Source of the DNA: GCA-2746795 sp963747345
GTDB lineage: Bacteria > Chloroflexota > Anaerolineae > Promineifilales > Promineifilaceae
Direction: 5' to 3'
Length of the DNA: 64,000 nt
Assembly (NCBI GenBank): GCA_963747345.1
Contig: CAVVFA010000035.1
Span: forward strand, 62,001 to 126,000
Below are positions 17,304-25,593 of the stretch, piece after piece (position 1 is the stretch's first letter; the number at the start of each line of letters is the position of its first letter). The notes beneath the pieces were generated by a model that worked only from the letters and a program-made list of their open reading frames with translations, did no database searches and was not told where the DNA came from. Position numbers and translations under genes: made by a program.

Positions 17304-18941
17304 ATGATAAACATTCTTGAAAAAACCCCGCTGCTGCTGCTGTTTTTAGTCATTGCCATTGGTTTTTGGGTAGGGAAAATTCGGTTTCGGGGCAGCAGCA
17401 TGGGCGTGGCGGCCGTTCTGTTTGTGGGGCTTGCCTTTGGCGCGTTAGACCCCGACCTTTACATTCCATCCATCATCTTGGATTTAGGATTGGTGTTGTT
17501 CGTCTACACCATTGGTCTGGCAAACGGCCCTGGTTTCTTTAGCAAATTTAGGCGGGAAGGCTTGCGCGAAGTCCTGTTCATCGTGGGCATTATGGTGCTG
17601 CCTGCCGTACTGCTCCTTATTGTGCATGTGGTGTTCCGGCTCACGCCCGCCACGACGGCAGGCATCTTCACCGGCATGTCCAACAATACGCCCGCTTTAG
17701 CCAGTGTGCTGGATCTCATCAGTAATTCTTTTCCCGACCCTGAGGTCGCGGCATCAGAAGCGGTTGTGGGCTTTTCGGTGGTCTATCCGCTGGGGGTGTT
17801 GGTGCGGATGATGGTATTGGCCTTCATTTTGCGTTTCTGGAAGATTGATTTTGCCGGAGAAGCATACTCTCTACGCAAAGAATACCCCATCGCCCAAGAT
17901 TTGCAGTATTGCACCATTGATGTCACTCAGACGGCAATTATGAACGTGCCTTTGCGCCAATTACAGCGTGATCACGAGTGGGATGTGTTGTTTGGCCGCC
18001 TCTATCGCGGCGGCGACATCAGCCTTATCAGCGGCGATACCAAGTTTCAGGCAGGCGATCAAATTGTGATTGCTGGCACGGTTGAAGAAATGGATCTGGT
18101 CGAGAAAGACTTTGGTCAGCGTTCGGCTGAAAACTTGGTGCATGATCATGACGTGTACTCCAGCCGCCGCCTTTTCGTCTCTAATCCAGATATTGCCGGA
18201 AAGCCCATCACAACGCTCAATCTCAAAGAAGAATATGGCGCGATTGTATCCCACGTGCGCCGAGGGGATATTGAACTGTTGGCGCGTGGCGATACGGTGC
18301 TGGAATGGGGAGATCGCATTCGCGTGCTGGCTCCGCGCGAAGAAATCCCCAAGCTGACGAAACTATTTGGCGACTCGTATGCCCAGTTAAGCCACGTTAA
18401 TTTGATGACGATGGGGCTGGGTATTTGCATCGGGCTGCTCATTGGCCTCATTCCGATTCCGCTGCCGGGCGGGGTGACGTTCCGCTTGGGGGCGGCAGGT
18501 GGCCCGCTGCTGGTGGCGCTGGTATTTGGCGCCCTGCGGCGCACCGGCCCCATTTTGTGGACGATGCCCTACAGCGCCAACCTGACGCTGCGTCAATTTG
18601 GCATGATCTTGCTGCTGGCGTCGGTGGGTGTTAGTTCGGGCAATGCGTTTTTAGAGGCGTTTTCTAGCGGTGCTGGCTGGCAGATTTTGGGTATTGGCTT
18701 TGTGTTGATTGTGGTGACGACGTTTGTGGCGTTGTATGTGGGTTTCAAGCTGATGCATATTCCATACAGTTTGCTGATTGGCATGACGTCGCCGCAGCCA
18801 GCCGTGTTGAGTTATGCGGAAGAACAGGCGCAGAATCCGCTGCCTGGAATTGGCTATACGCTCATGTTTCCATTCGCTATTATCATCAATGTGGTGCTGG
18901 CCCAGGTCTTGTTGATTACGTTGGTGAATTTGGGATTGTGA
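17304..18941 (+). CDS. AspT/YbjL-type antiporter-like permease with central RCK_C domains
   Basis: 545 aa. Two membrane modules of five to six helices (VIAIGFWVGKIRFRGSSMG at the start; FGMILLLASVGVSSGNAF in the second half) flank two TrkA-C-like regulatory domains (residues about 200-360). Each membrane module contains the duplicated motif style GLVLFVYTIGLANGPGF / LLLASVGVSSG. This is the aspartate-alanine exchanger layout, as in AspT and YidE/YbjL. The substrate is unknown. The ATG at 17304 follows GAGGAG; the TTG at 17292 is in frame but lies within the hairpin arm. Confidence 0.85.
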   Translation: MINILEKTPLLLLFLVIAIGFWVGKIRFRGSSMGVAAVLFVGLAFGALDPDLYIPSIILDLGLVLFVYTIGLANGPGFFSKFRREGLREVLFIVGIMVLPAVLLLIVHVVFRLTPATTAGIFTGMSNNTPALASVLDLISNSFPDPEVAASEAVVGFSVVYPLGVLVRMMVLAFILRFWKIDFAGEAYSLRKEYPIAQDLQYCTIDVTQTAIMNVPLRQLQRDHEWDVLFGRLYRGGDISLISGDTKFQAGDQIVIAGTVEEMDLVEKDFGQRSAENLVHDHDVYSSRRLFVSNPDIAGKPITTLNLKEEYGAIVSHVRRGDIELLARGDTVLEWGDRIRVLAPREEIPKLTKLFGDSYAQLSHVNLMTMGLGICIGLLIGLIPIPLPGGVTFRLGAAGGPLLVALVFGALRRTGPILWTMPYSANLTLRQFGMILLLASVGVSSGNAFLEAFSSGAGWQILGIGFVLIVVTTFVALYVGFKLMHIPYSLLIGMTSPQPAVLSYAEEQAQNPLPGIGYTLMFPFAIIINVVLAQVLLITLVNLGL

Positions 18942-18958
18942 TTTTGGAACTCATAAAC

Positions 18959-20001
18959 ATGCTAAATGTTAACAAGCTGTCTTTTTTGTGCTTTTTCCTG
19001 TTGGTTGGGATTTCCACAATTGGCTGTACATCTTTGACTGTACAAGAGTATCCAGAAGAAGTAAGAACTGGCACATTGAGTTCCCCAATACCTGAGACTC
19101 CAACATCAAGTACCCCTTTATCTACACTTACATTTGCACAGAGGGATGTCATTCGTAAAAGGGAAGTTTTACTAGAAGAACTTATGGCTAAAAATGAAAA
19201 TTGTCAATTGCCATGCTGGTGGGGAGTGCAAATTGTTTTTTCTACTGCGACAATTTGGAGGATGCCGGTCAAAGATTTAGTAATCTTGGAATATCAAATT
19301 GGAATGTAAGAACATCGGATTTAAGCGATGGCGGCTTAATGGGTGGGATTATTACTGGTTATTATGATATAGCAGAACGTCTATTTTACCTTGGCGTTCG
19401 TATGGATTTTCATGCTGATACCGATAATAATATTCAATATGTTCGGATTTCTGTTTCACGTCCATCTCCTGGGCGGGGCAAATCGGAGTTTATACAAGAT
19501 TGGCAGCAATACTCCTTAGATTCAATGTTTGAGAATATGATGGTACTTTCCACGTCAGCAAGTTTTTCTATAGATACAAATCCATTCAGTGAATTGGCGG
19601 AGTTCCACAGTCTTTATACGTGCCAACTATTCCATTGCGCTTATTTTAATCCAGATAAGGACTACAGACTGTAAAGTATAATTGCAGGTGAAGGGACATG
19701 GAACTTGGATGATAACTTCAACAATTGATGCTCACCGCACAGGCGATTTTGTCCAGACATCGAAAACGTCACGATCCTCTGAAGTTAGCGTTCAATCACA
19801 TCAGTCTTGTGTACAGCTTGAGAATTGGGCAGGCATTTCACTCTGGCGCATAATGACGATAGCTATACTCTCATTTTGAATACAATCGACATAAAGGGAG
19901 AAACAGCTTATCAAATAGGCATTTCGGATTGCAAACAATCTACCAAACCTGATTGGGTACTCCCAATGAGTCTTAGGGGACTGAGTACATTTAGTTGTTG
20001 A
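18959..20001 (+). pseudogene. Degraded or multiply frameshifted lipoprotein
   Basis: Begins as a lipoprotein: signal helix and lipobox (FLLVGISTIGC), a Pro/Thr/Ser linker, then NCQLPCWWG, a motif I associate with surface lipoproteins of this group. The frame slips near 19250; 19201-19674 continues with NLEDAGQRFSNLGISNWNVR. Further slips and stops between 19670 and 19830 follow before a last open stretch (TLAHNDDSYTLILNTIDI) ending at 20001. At least three lesions make true decay likelier here than in neighbouring genes. The sequence is lower in GC than its flanks. Confidence 0.55.
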
Positions 20002-20039
20002 GGACTGATGTTTTGAGAAACGGCCGTTGTTTGGTTGTG

Positions 20040-21011
20040 TTAAGAGGTTTTGAGTGCCATGATGAATCCGGCAAGGGCATCGGCGCCGGAGGTGTGGCCG
20101 GTGGTTAGGATACGGTCGATGGCTTGAGAAACGGCTGCTTCGGCAGGCTCAGTAAACGCCGTACACTCATCCCTCATCGCTTCCACCAACTCATGCCACG
20201 GCTTGCCCCGCTTCTCCTCGTCCCGCCGCTTCCAGCCACGCTCCAGACAAAGTTGTCGTCCTTGCCACCGCTTCATCTACAATAATTTCCACAACCCTCT
20301 GCGCCTCTGCGCCTACTTCGACATCGCTCAGCACAAGTCTGCGTTGAGAGTTTTAAGCCACAAACCATACATGACCCCCAGCAGAAAATCATCACCGGCT
20401 GGCGTGAGCCCCACGCCTAATCCGGCTAACTCACGTGCGCCATCTTGGCAAGCCAGCAAGTTGCCAGTATTGAGACCTTTTTGAAGTGTAAATATTGCTT
20501 TTTGTGCTTTTAGAGAGATTGGATCAGAACGGCCGTTTACAAACCACAAACTATCAGGCGAAGAACTTGCTAACTTGCTCTCAAACAGGGGCAAATAGGT
20601 TTGCATGGCTGATGATGGTACGCTTTCCCATAACGGCCGTGCGTTCCACAGTTCTGCCGGGCTTGTATCTACAACCAATGAGCCAATCTGCAATACAAAC
20701 CCATCAACGCTTACTCGTGATTCTGACGTGATGAAATCAGTGAAATTGCCCTGTGGTAACTCCACCACCAGCGAAAATGGCCCCTTCCCGATTTCTGGCG
20801 TGACGAGGGAAATGACACGCCGCTCCCCATCGACCACGTTGCAAACTTGGTCGAAGACATGCAAAACACGAGGGGTTTTAGTTGTTTCTAGCCAGTGGGA
20901 AACGGCCGTTGTCGTGGTTCGTGCGGTTAAAAAATGGAGATTAGAGATTGGAGATTGATCGTCGCTAATCTCCAATCTCCAATCTCCAATCTCTTCCTTA
21001 CGCAAGGTCAT
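20040..21011 (-). CDS. allH: AllH-like DUF2877 protein, frameshifted
   Basis: DUF2877 protein, the AllH subunit type of oxamate carbamoyltransferase. It is recognised by GLGVGLTPAGDDFLLGVMYG and the C-terminal TTGHTSGADALAGFIMALK. Slips near 20320 and 20215 must be repaired; the intermediate frame gives VVEIIVDEAVARTTTLSGAW. The only plausible start (ATG 21011) overlaps allG by 14 bp. The first residues (EIGDWRLEISDDQSPISNL) are a translation of the GAGATTGGA word hairpin, so the mature domain may begin later. It sits directly behind allG. Confidence 0.7.
20935..20996. repeat. GAGATTGGAGATTAG word hairpin between allG and allH
   Basis: Words GGAGATTAGAGATTGGAGATTG and their complement (AATCTCCAATCTCCAATCTC) fold back on each other. 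It starts two bases after the allG stop and is read through by the allH frame. Confidence 0.6.
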
Positions 21012-22245
21012 ACTTCTCAGCAAACGCCAGCAGCGCCTGCTCAAAAATCGACATCGGCGGACGAACCAGCCCCGCGCCGACCTGACCGATGCCCGCTTCC
21101 TTGTGAGCGATGCCCGTGTTGATGCGCGGCGTAATGCCCAGTTCCACAACCTTGCGAATGTCTGTGCCAGTGGGCGTGCCGCGAAAATCCAGGGGCGGAA
21201 TTGTGAAATGCGTGTGTTCGGTCACCGTAATTTCGTACATTTCCAGCGTGGTATTGAGTGCATCTTGCGGCGTGCCGCTGATGAAGGTGACGATGGCGGG
21301 AGCCGAAGCCATCGCATAGCCACCAATGCCAGCCGTTTCCGTGATGGTGCTGTCGCCAATGTCGGGGTTGGCGTCGGCGAAGGAGAAGCCAGGGAAGTAA
21401 AGGCCGTCTGGCACGCCAGCGAGGTCGGTGAACCATTGCTCGCCCAGGCCGCTAACACGAATGCCAAAATCGGTGCCGTTACGCGCCATCGCGGTGATGA
21501 CGGTGCTGCCTTCGACACCGTGAGCGGCGTCGGCCATTGCTTTGCAGGCCGCCATGACGGGGTTGAGCACAGTCAGCGCGTTGTCGCCCATAAACTGCAT
21601 AACGGCGCTTGCTGTTTCCCCATCCGTCACTTTGGGAATGAAGGGGGCAAACAGTTTGAGGAAGAGAATCGAGCCAGCTTTGTTACGATTGTGCCCTTCG
21701 TCGCCCATGTGGAGCGTTTCCGCCAGGAGGGCGCGCATGTCGATGCCATTCTCCATGAGGGCGAGTGCATCGGCCAAGACCGGTCCCATCACATCGTTCA
21801 TCCAGTGCAGTTTGGCGATGACTTCTTCGCTGTAGGCGCCGTAGCGCAGCACTTTGCCGTAGCCTTCGTTGAGAATGGAATAGGCTTTGTTGCCGTGGGT
21901 GGTGTTTTCGATTTCGTAGACCTTCATGGAACTGGAGGTGACGCCAGCCATCGGGCCGACGGTATTGTGGTGATGGCACGGTTCAAAATCGATTTTTCCC
22001 GCTTCGACTAGAGCGATGGCTTCCTGGTCGTCTTTTGCCAGCCCTTCATAGATGAGTGCGCCAATCACCGCGCCGCGCAGTGGCCCCGACATGCGCTCCC
22101 AGGTGATGGGTGGTCCGGCATGGAGGAGCAGGTTGTCGCGCATTCCGGGAATGAGGTCGCGGGCGAGACCCACCCCGGTGAGAATCGGGCGGGCGGACAT
22201 CATGTTGGAAACGGCCGTTTCGTTTGCTTGTTCTATATTTATCAT
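20998..22245 (-). CDS. allG: AllG-like DUF1116 protein, oxamate carbamoyltransferase subunit type
   Basis: 415 aa DUF1116 protein (YahG/AllG family) with GPPITWERMSGPLRGAVIGA, CHHHNTVGPMAGVTSSSM, GDEGHNRNKAGS and AMARNGTDFGIRVSG. In enterobacteria AllF, AllG and AllH together carry out the oxamate/carbamoyl-phosphate step of anaerobic allantoin use. Here AllG and AllH adjoin but AllF (FdrA) and carbamate kinase are absent from the window, so the reaction is uncertain. RBS GGAGAG precedes the ATG at 22245. Confidence 0.8.
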   Translation of the reverse strand: MINIEQANETAVSNMMSARPILTGVGLARDLIPGMRDNLLLHAGPPITWERMSGPLRGAVIGALIYEGLAKDDQEAIALVEAGKIDFEPCHHHNTVGPMAGVTSSSMKVYEIENTTHGNKAYSILNEGYGKVLRYGAYSEEVIAKLHWMNDVMGPVLADALALMENGIDMRALLAETLHMGDEGHNRNKAGSILFLKLFAPFIPKVTDGETASAVMQFMGDNALTVLNPVMAACKAMADAAHGVEGSTVITAMARNGTDFGIRVSGLGEQWFTDLAGVPDGLYFPGFSFADANPDIGDSTITETAGIGGYAMASAPAIVTFISGTPQDALNTTLEMYEITVTEHTHFTIPPLDFRGTPTGTDIRKVVELGITPRINTGIAHKEAGIGQVGAGLVRPPMSIFEQALLAFAEKYDLA

Positions 22246-22353
22246 CGGTTCTCTCCTGTTTTTCGTGATTAGTGCCCCAATTTATCAGTTTGCTGAAAAG
22301 AGACGATAGCTCTTTGGTTGCAGACTAACTTATTTTTGGCTTTCCGTCCATCT

Positions 22354-22390
22354 TCCTTTTATTTCCAAAAACTTCCCCGCTTTTACCTAA
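22354..22390 (-). repeat. Partial copy of the 111-bp repeat
   Basis: TCCTTTTATTTCCAAAAAC followed by TTCCCCGCTTTTACCT matches the 3' third of the tandem repeat at 10773-10994. It lies in the allG-tetR spacer. Confidence 0.6.
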
Positions 22391-22414
22391 CGAGGGAATA
22401 AAAATGTAGGAAAA

Positions 22415-23008
22415 TTATACCACGATGCCGTTTGCCAGCGCCTGGTAGCTGAGTTGGATGAATGCCTCGGTTTCAATATCGTCGTGGGTTTGGCGGTCGA
22501 TGAGGAGTGAGGCGGTGCCATGCACCATCGCCCATGTGGTGTACCCTAGCAAACAAGGATCACCCGCTTTAATGACACCTTCTTGTTGACATAATTCAAT
22601 AGTGTTTTGCATCACGATAAATGCTTCATCGGCAGCCAGTGAAAGTTCTGGGGTTTCTTCTCGATTGATGCCTTCAGAACCAAACATCAGGCGGTAATGG
22701 GTAGGGTTTTCGACGGCAAAGTTTATGTAGGCTGCGCCAATCTGGTAGAAATTTTGGAGGTGGTTGTCGCTAGTGGCTGCTTTGGTCATTTGTTGTACCA
22801 AGCGTTTAAACCCATCTTCGGCAACGGCCGTTAATAGGCTGGCCTTGTCTGGAAAATGTCGATAGGGTGCGCCACGCGATACCCCCGCCCGTGCCGCCAG
22901 GCTGCGCATCGTGACACTGTCTACGCCATTTTCTGCAATCATAACGGCCGTTTCTGCCAGCAGCGTCTCTCTTAAATTTTCGTGATGGTATGGTTTTGTT
23001 TCGCGCAT
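22415..23008 (-). CDS. TetR/AcrR-family repressor
   Basis: 197 aa from the ATG at 23008; upstream in-frame starts run into the operator. The N-terminal HTH is VTMRSLAARAGVSRGAPYRHF, followed by a ligand-binding helical domain typical of the TetR group with a WHG-like C-terminus. It is divergent from an NAD(P)-binding protein, with two identical-class palindromes between them, so it very likely represses both that gene and itself. The inducer is unknown. Confidence 0.88.
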   Translation of the reverse strand: MRETKPYHHENLRETLLAETAVMIAENGVDSVTMRSLAARAGVSRGAPYRHFPDKASLLTAVAEDGFKRLVQQMTKAATSDNHLQNFYQIGAAYINFAVENPTHYRLMFGSEGINREETPELSLAADEAFIVMQNTIELCQQEGVIKAGDPCLLGYTTWAMVHGTASLLIDRQTHDDIETEAFIQLSYQALANGIVV

Positions 23009-23029
23009 AAACAATAGCTTAACCGAGAG

Positions 23030-23046
23030 TGTTGACAGCGTCAACA
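23030..23046. promoter_or_regulatory. TetR operator O1
   Basis: TGTTGACAGCGTCAACA, a perfect palindrome around a 3-bp centre. It covers the -35 box of the plus-strand promoter and lies 22 bp before the tetR start. Confidence 0.75.
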
Positions 23047-23060
23047 TGTTGTGTTAATCT
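23032..23060 (+). promoter_or_regulatory. Promoter of the NAD(P)-binding gene
   Basis: TTGACA (23032-23037), 17 bp, TAATCT (23055-23060). The -35 is inside O1 and O2 starts just after the expected start site, so two bound dimers would bracket the promoter. Confidence 0.6.
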
Positions 23061-23065
23061 GACAA

Positions 23066-23082
23066 TGTTGACATCGTCAACA
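23066..23082. promoter_or_regulatory. TetR operator O2
   Basis: TGTTGACATCGTCAACA, the same palindrome as O1 except for the central bases. Centre-to-centre distance from O1 is 36 bp. Confidence 0.75.
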
Positions 23083-23127
23083 TAAAAGCAAATAAACAAT
23101 TTATCATTTTTAGGAGTAATCAAACGC

Positions 23128-24003
23128 ATGAAGATTCTTATTGTGGGAGCGACGGGCATGTTGGGTGAGCCAGTGGCGCGGCAGTTACAAGCAGATGGGC
23201 ACACGGTGCGCCTGCTAAGCCGGAATGTGGCAAAGGCGCAGACAAAATTCGGGGAGTGGTTTGAAGTCGTTTATGGCGATGTGGCACAACCAGAAACCAT
23301 ACGCAAGGCGTTGGCTGGCTGCGACGGAGTACATATCAATTTGGCGGGAGGCCCAACACCTGAAGATTATGATCGCATTGAGCATCGGGGTACGGCGCAA
23401 GTGGCGCAGGTGGCGGCCGAATTGGGACTCAAGCGTATCAGTTATTTATCGGGGTTCTCTGTCAGCGAGACCCATTTTGGTGAAGAATATGCGACGGATG
23501 CTAAATTGATGGCGGAAACGGCCGTTAAAGCCAGCGGCATCCCCTATACCATTTTCAGAGCTACCTGGTTCATGGAATCATTTCCCCTCTTTATTCAAAA
23601 CAAGCGTATCGTTGTGGTGGGCAAACAAACCGTGCCTCTGCATTGGTTAGCCGCAAAAGATTATGCGCGGATGGTGGCAAAAGCGTATCAAACACCTGAA
23701 GCGGCAAACAAGACGCTTTACATCTATGGTCCAGAAGCCATCTCGATGACGGAAGCCATAAAACGGTACCAGGCCGCCGTGCGCCCAGATTTAGCCTTTT
23801 CTCAGATGCCAATCTGGATGCTGTCGGCCATGGCCAGGCTGTCTCGGAATGCAGAGATGAAAGATGTCGCTCAATTTATGAGGTATACAGAGAAAGCCAC
23901 GGAAACCGGTGCGGGGGATGAAGCGAATGGTTTACTGGGAAAACCAACCACCACTTTAACGGAATGGTGTCAGGTGCAGATTTCCGAGCCGCAGTTGGTG
24001 TGA
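23128..24003 (+). CDS. NmrA/SDR-like NAD(P)-binding protein
   Basis: 291 aa atypical SDR: the N-terminal Rossmann motif GATGMLGEPVARQL (GxxGxxG), VVYGDVAQPETI, then YLSGFSVSETHFGEE and a C-terminal substrate cap. Proteins of this NmrA-like group act as redox sensors or as reductases. It is divergent from and controlled by the adjacent TetR protein; RBS AGGAG. No neighbour indicates a substrate. Confidence 0.8.
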   Translation: MKILIVGATGMLGEPVARQLQADGHTVRLLSRNVAKAQTKFGEWFEVVYGDVAQPETIRKALAGCDGVHINLAGGPTPEDYDRIEHRGTAQVAQVAAELGLKRISYLSGFSVSETHFGEEYATDAKLMAETAVKASGIPYTIFRATWFMESFPLFIQNKRIVVVGKQTVPLHWLAAKDYARMVAKAYQTPEAANKTLYIYGPEAISMTEAIKRYQAAVRPDLAFSQMPIWMLSAMARLSRNAEMKDVAQFMRYTEKATETGAGDEANGLLGKPTTTLTEWCQVQISEPQLV

Positions 24004-24121
24004 TGGATCAGATGTGAACTATTTGTAAAAAACAAGAAGATCATCCACAGATGACACAGATTTATTTTGCCATAAGTGGAGGATTATACGCCAGAGAGCA
24101 CAGCCACAAATCGTGGCGTGC

Positions 24122-24154
24122 AGACCTCCGAGGTTTCAAAAACCTCGGAGGTCT
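24122..24154. repeat. AGACCTCCGAGGTTT hairpin, copy 1
   Basis: 15-bp perfect arms AGACCTCCGAGGTTT and AAACCTCGGAGGTCT with loop CAA. Identical arms occur at 31806-31838 and 58449-58481; decayed relatives lie at about 42366-42400 and 43109-43147. Confidence 0.75.
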
Positions 24155-24228
24155 CTCACCGCGGCAGATGCTACACGGCCGTTTTCCTGTTATACTTCTT
24201 GGTTGATCAATTAACCGGAGAGAAAGCT

Positions 24229-25320
24229 ATGAAATTAGGCATTGTCGGCCTGCCCAGCTCAGGCAAAACTACGATTTTTAACGCCTTAACCAAAGGCGAT
24301 GCCCCCACCGGGCAAAGTATGGGCGGCCGTTTTGATGTGTTAACGGCCGTTGTCGATGTTCTCGATCCCCGCGTCGATATCCTTACTGCCATGTTCAATC
24401 CCAAGAAAACAGCCTACGCCCGCATCACCTATACCGATGTGGCTGGTTTGCAAAAAGGGGCTGGTGAAAGCGGCGGTCTCAGCGGTGAACTGCTCAATCA
24501 TCTGTCTGGACTGGATGGCTTTGTGCATGTGGTACGTGTGTTTGAAAGCGATCTGGTTCCCCATGCCGATGGCAGTGTGGATGCCTTGCGTGATCTGGAA
24601 GCGGTAGACATGGAATTCATGCTGAGTGATCTGGCCTCAGTGGAAAAACGGATGCAAAAACTGCAAGATGGCCTAAGGCGAGGCGCGTTCAAAGACAACA
24701 AGATAGAAGCGCAGCAAGAGTTGGCGTTGTTTGAACTAATGAACGAGACGCTTTCCGAGGAACGGCCGTTACGTAGCCTCAATCTCAGCGTCGAACAAGA
24801 AAAATTAGTGCGCGGTTATGGCTTGCTTACCCTCAAACCCACCCTCGTCGTCTTCAACATTGGCGACGACCAGGACGAAATCGAATTCGATTACGACTAC
24901 CCCGACACCATCGTCACCAATCTGCGCGGCAAGCTGGAAATGGAACTAGCTCAAATGAGCGCCGAAGGGGACACCGATTCCCTGGAAATGTTCATGGATG
25001 AGTATGGCGTCACCGAGTTGAGTCTGGATAAAATTATTCGCCTCAGCTACGACTTGATGGGGCTGCAATCCTTCTTCACCGTCGGCGAAGACGAAGTGCG
25101 AGCCTGGACAGTGAAACGGGGAGCCAATGCCGTAGAAGCGGCGGGTACCATCCATTCTGACCTGGCTAAAGGCTTCATTCGCGCCGAAACGATTGCCTAT
25201 AATGACCTCATCGAATTGGGCAGTATGGCGAAAGCGCGTACCGCTGGCAAACTGCGTCAGGAAGGCAAGACCTACCTCATGCATGATGGCGACATTATCA
25301 ACATCAAATTCAACGTCTAG
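24229..25320 (+). CDS. ychF: YchF/Obg-like ATPase with TGS domain
   Basis: 363 aa, the usual YchF length, starting at the ATG at 24229 behind CCGGAGAG; an earlier in-frame start at 24076 lies in the hairpin. The P-loop is GLPSSGKTTIFNALTKG, a variant of GLPNVGKS; G3-like DVAGLQKGAGESGGLSGELL follows. The C-terminal TGS domain shows IHSDLAKGFIRAETIAYNDL and YLMHDGDIINIKF. YchF hydrolyses ATP and associates with ribosomes and stress responses. The divergent P-loop suggests a subfamily rather than the canonical protein. Confidence 0.83.
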   Translation: MKLGIVGLPSSGKTTIFNALTKGDAPTGQSMGGRFDVLTAVVDVLDPRVDILTAMFNPKKTAYARITYTDVAGLQKGAGESGGLSGELLNHLSGLDGFVHVVRVFESDLVPHADGSVDALRDLEAVDMEFMLSDLASVEKRMQKLQDGLRRGAFKDNKIEAQQELALFELMNETLSEERPLRSLNLSVEQEKLVRGYGLLTLKPTLVVFNIGDDQDEIEFDYDYPDTIVTNLRGKLEMELAQMSAEGDTDSLEMFMDEYGVTELSLDKIIRLSYDLMGLQSFFTVGEDEVRAWTVKRGANAVEAAGTIHSDLAKGFIRAETIAYNDLIELGSMAKARTAGKLRQEGKTYLMHDGDIINIKFNV

Positions 25321-25322
25321 GT

Positions 25323-25414
25323 AAGATAGTCGGGTAGTTTGGTCGTCAAATAGTCAAGTAGTCATTTAGCAGACTATGAGATTACAAGACTACAAGACTA
25401 CCCGGCTTATCTTT
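25323..25414. terminator. TAGTC word hairpin after ychF
   Basis: AAGATAGTCGGGTAGT at the left pairs with ACTACCCGGCTTATCTT at the right; the centre is filled with reiterated TAGTC and its complement GACTA words. A shorter relative is at 52929-52972. It is a likely transcript end for ychF. Confidence 0.5.
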
Positions 25415-25593
25415 TACAACTTTCCCACACCTATCCCGTATAAATTTGTAGTATTAGGTTGGAGCCACCTGGCCTGTAGTACCTGTTACCTATCAAACTA
25501 AAGAAAGAACGCCGTATCAGCATGTTATAATCAAGGTCACTATGGCAAACGTACACAATCATCAAGAACAATCCCTTTTTTAATCGACAACGA

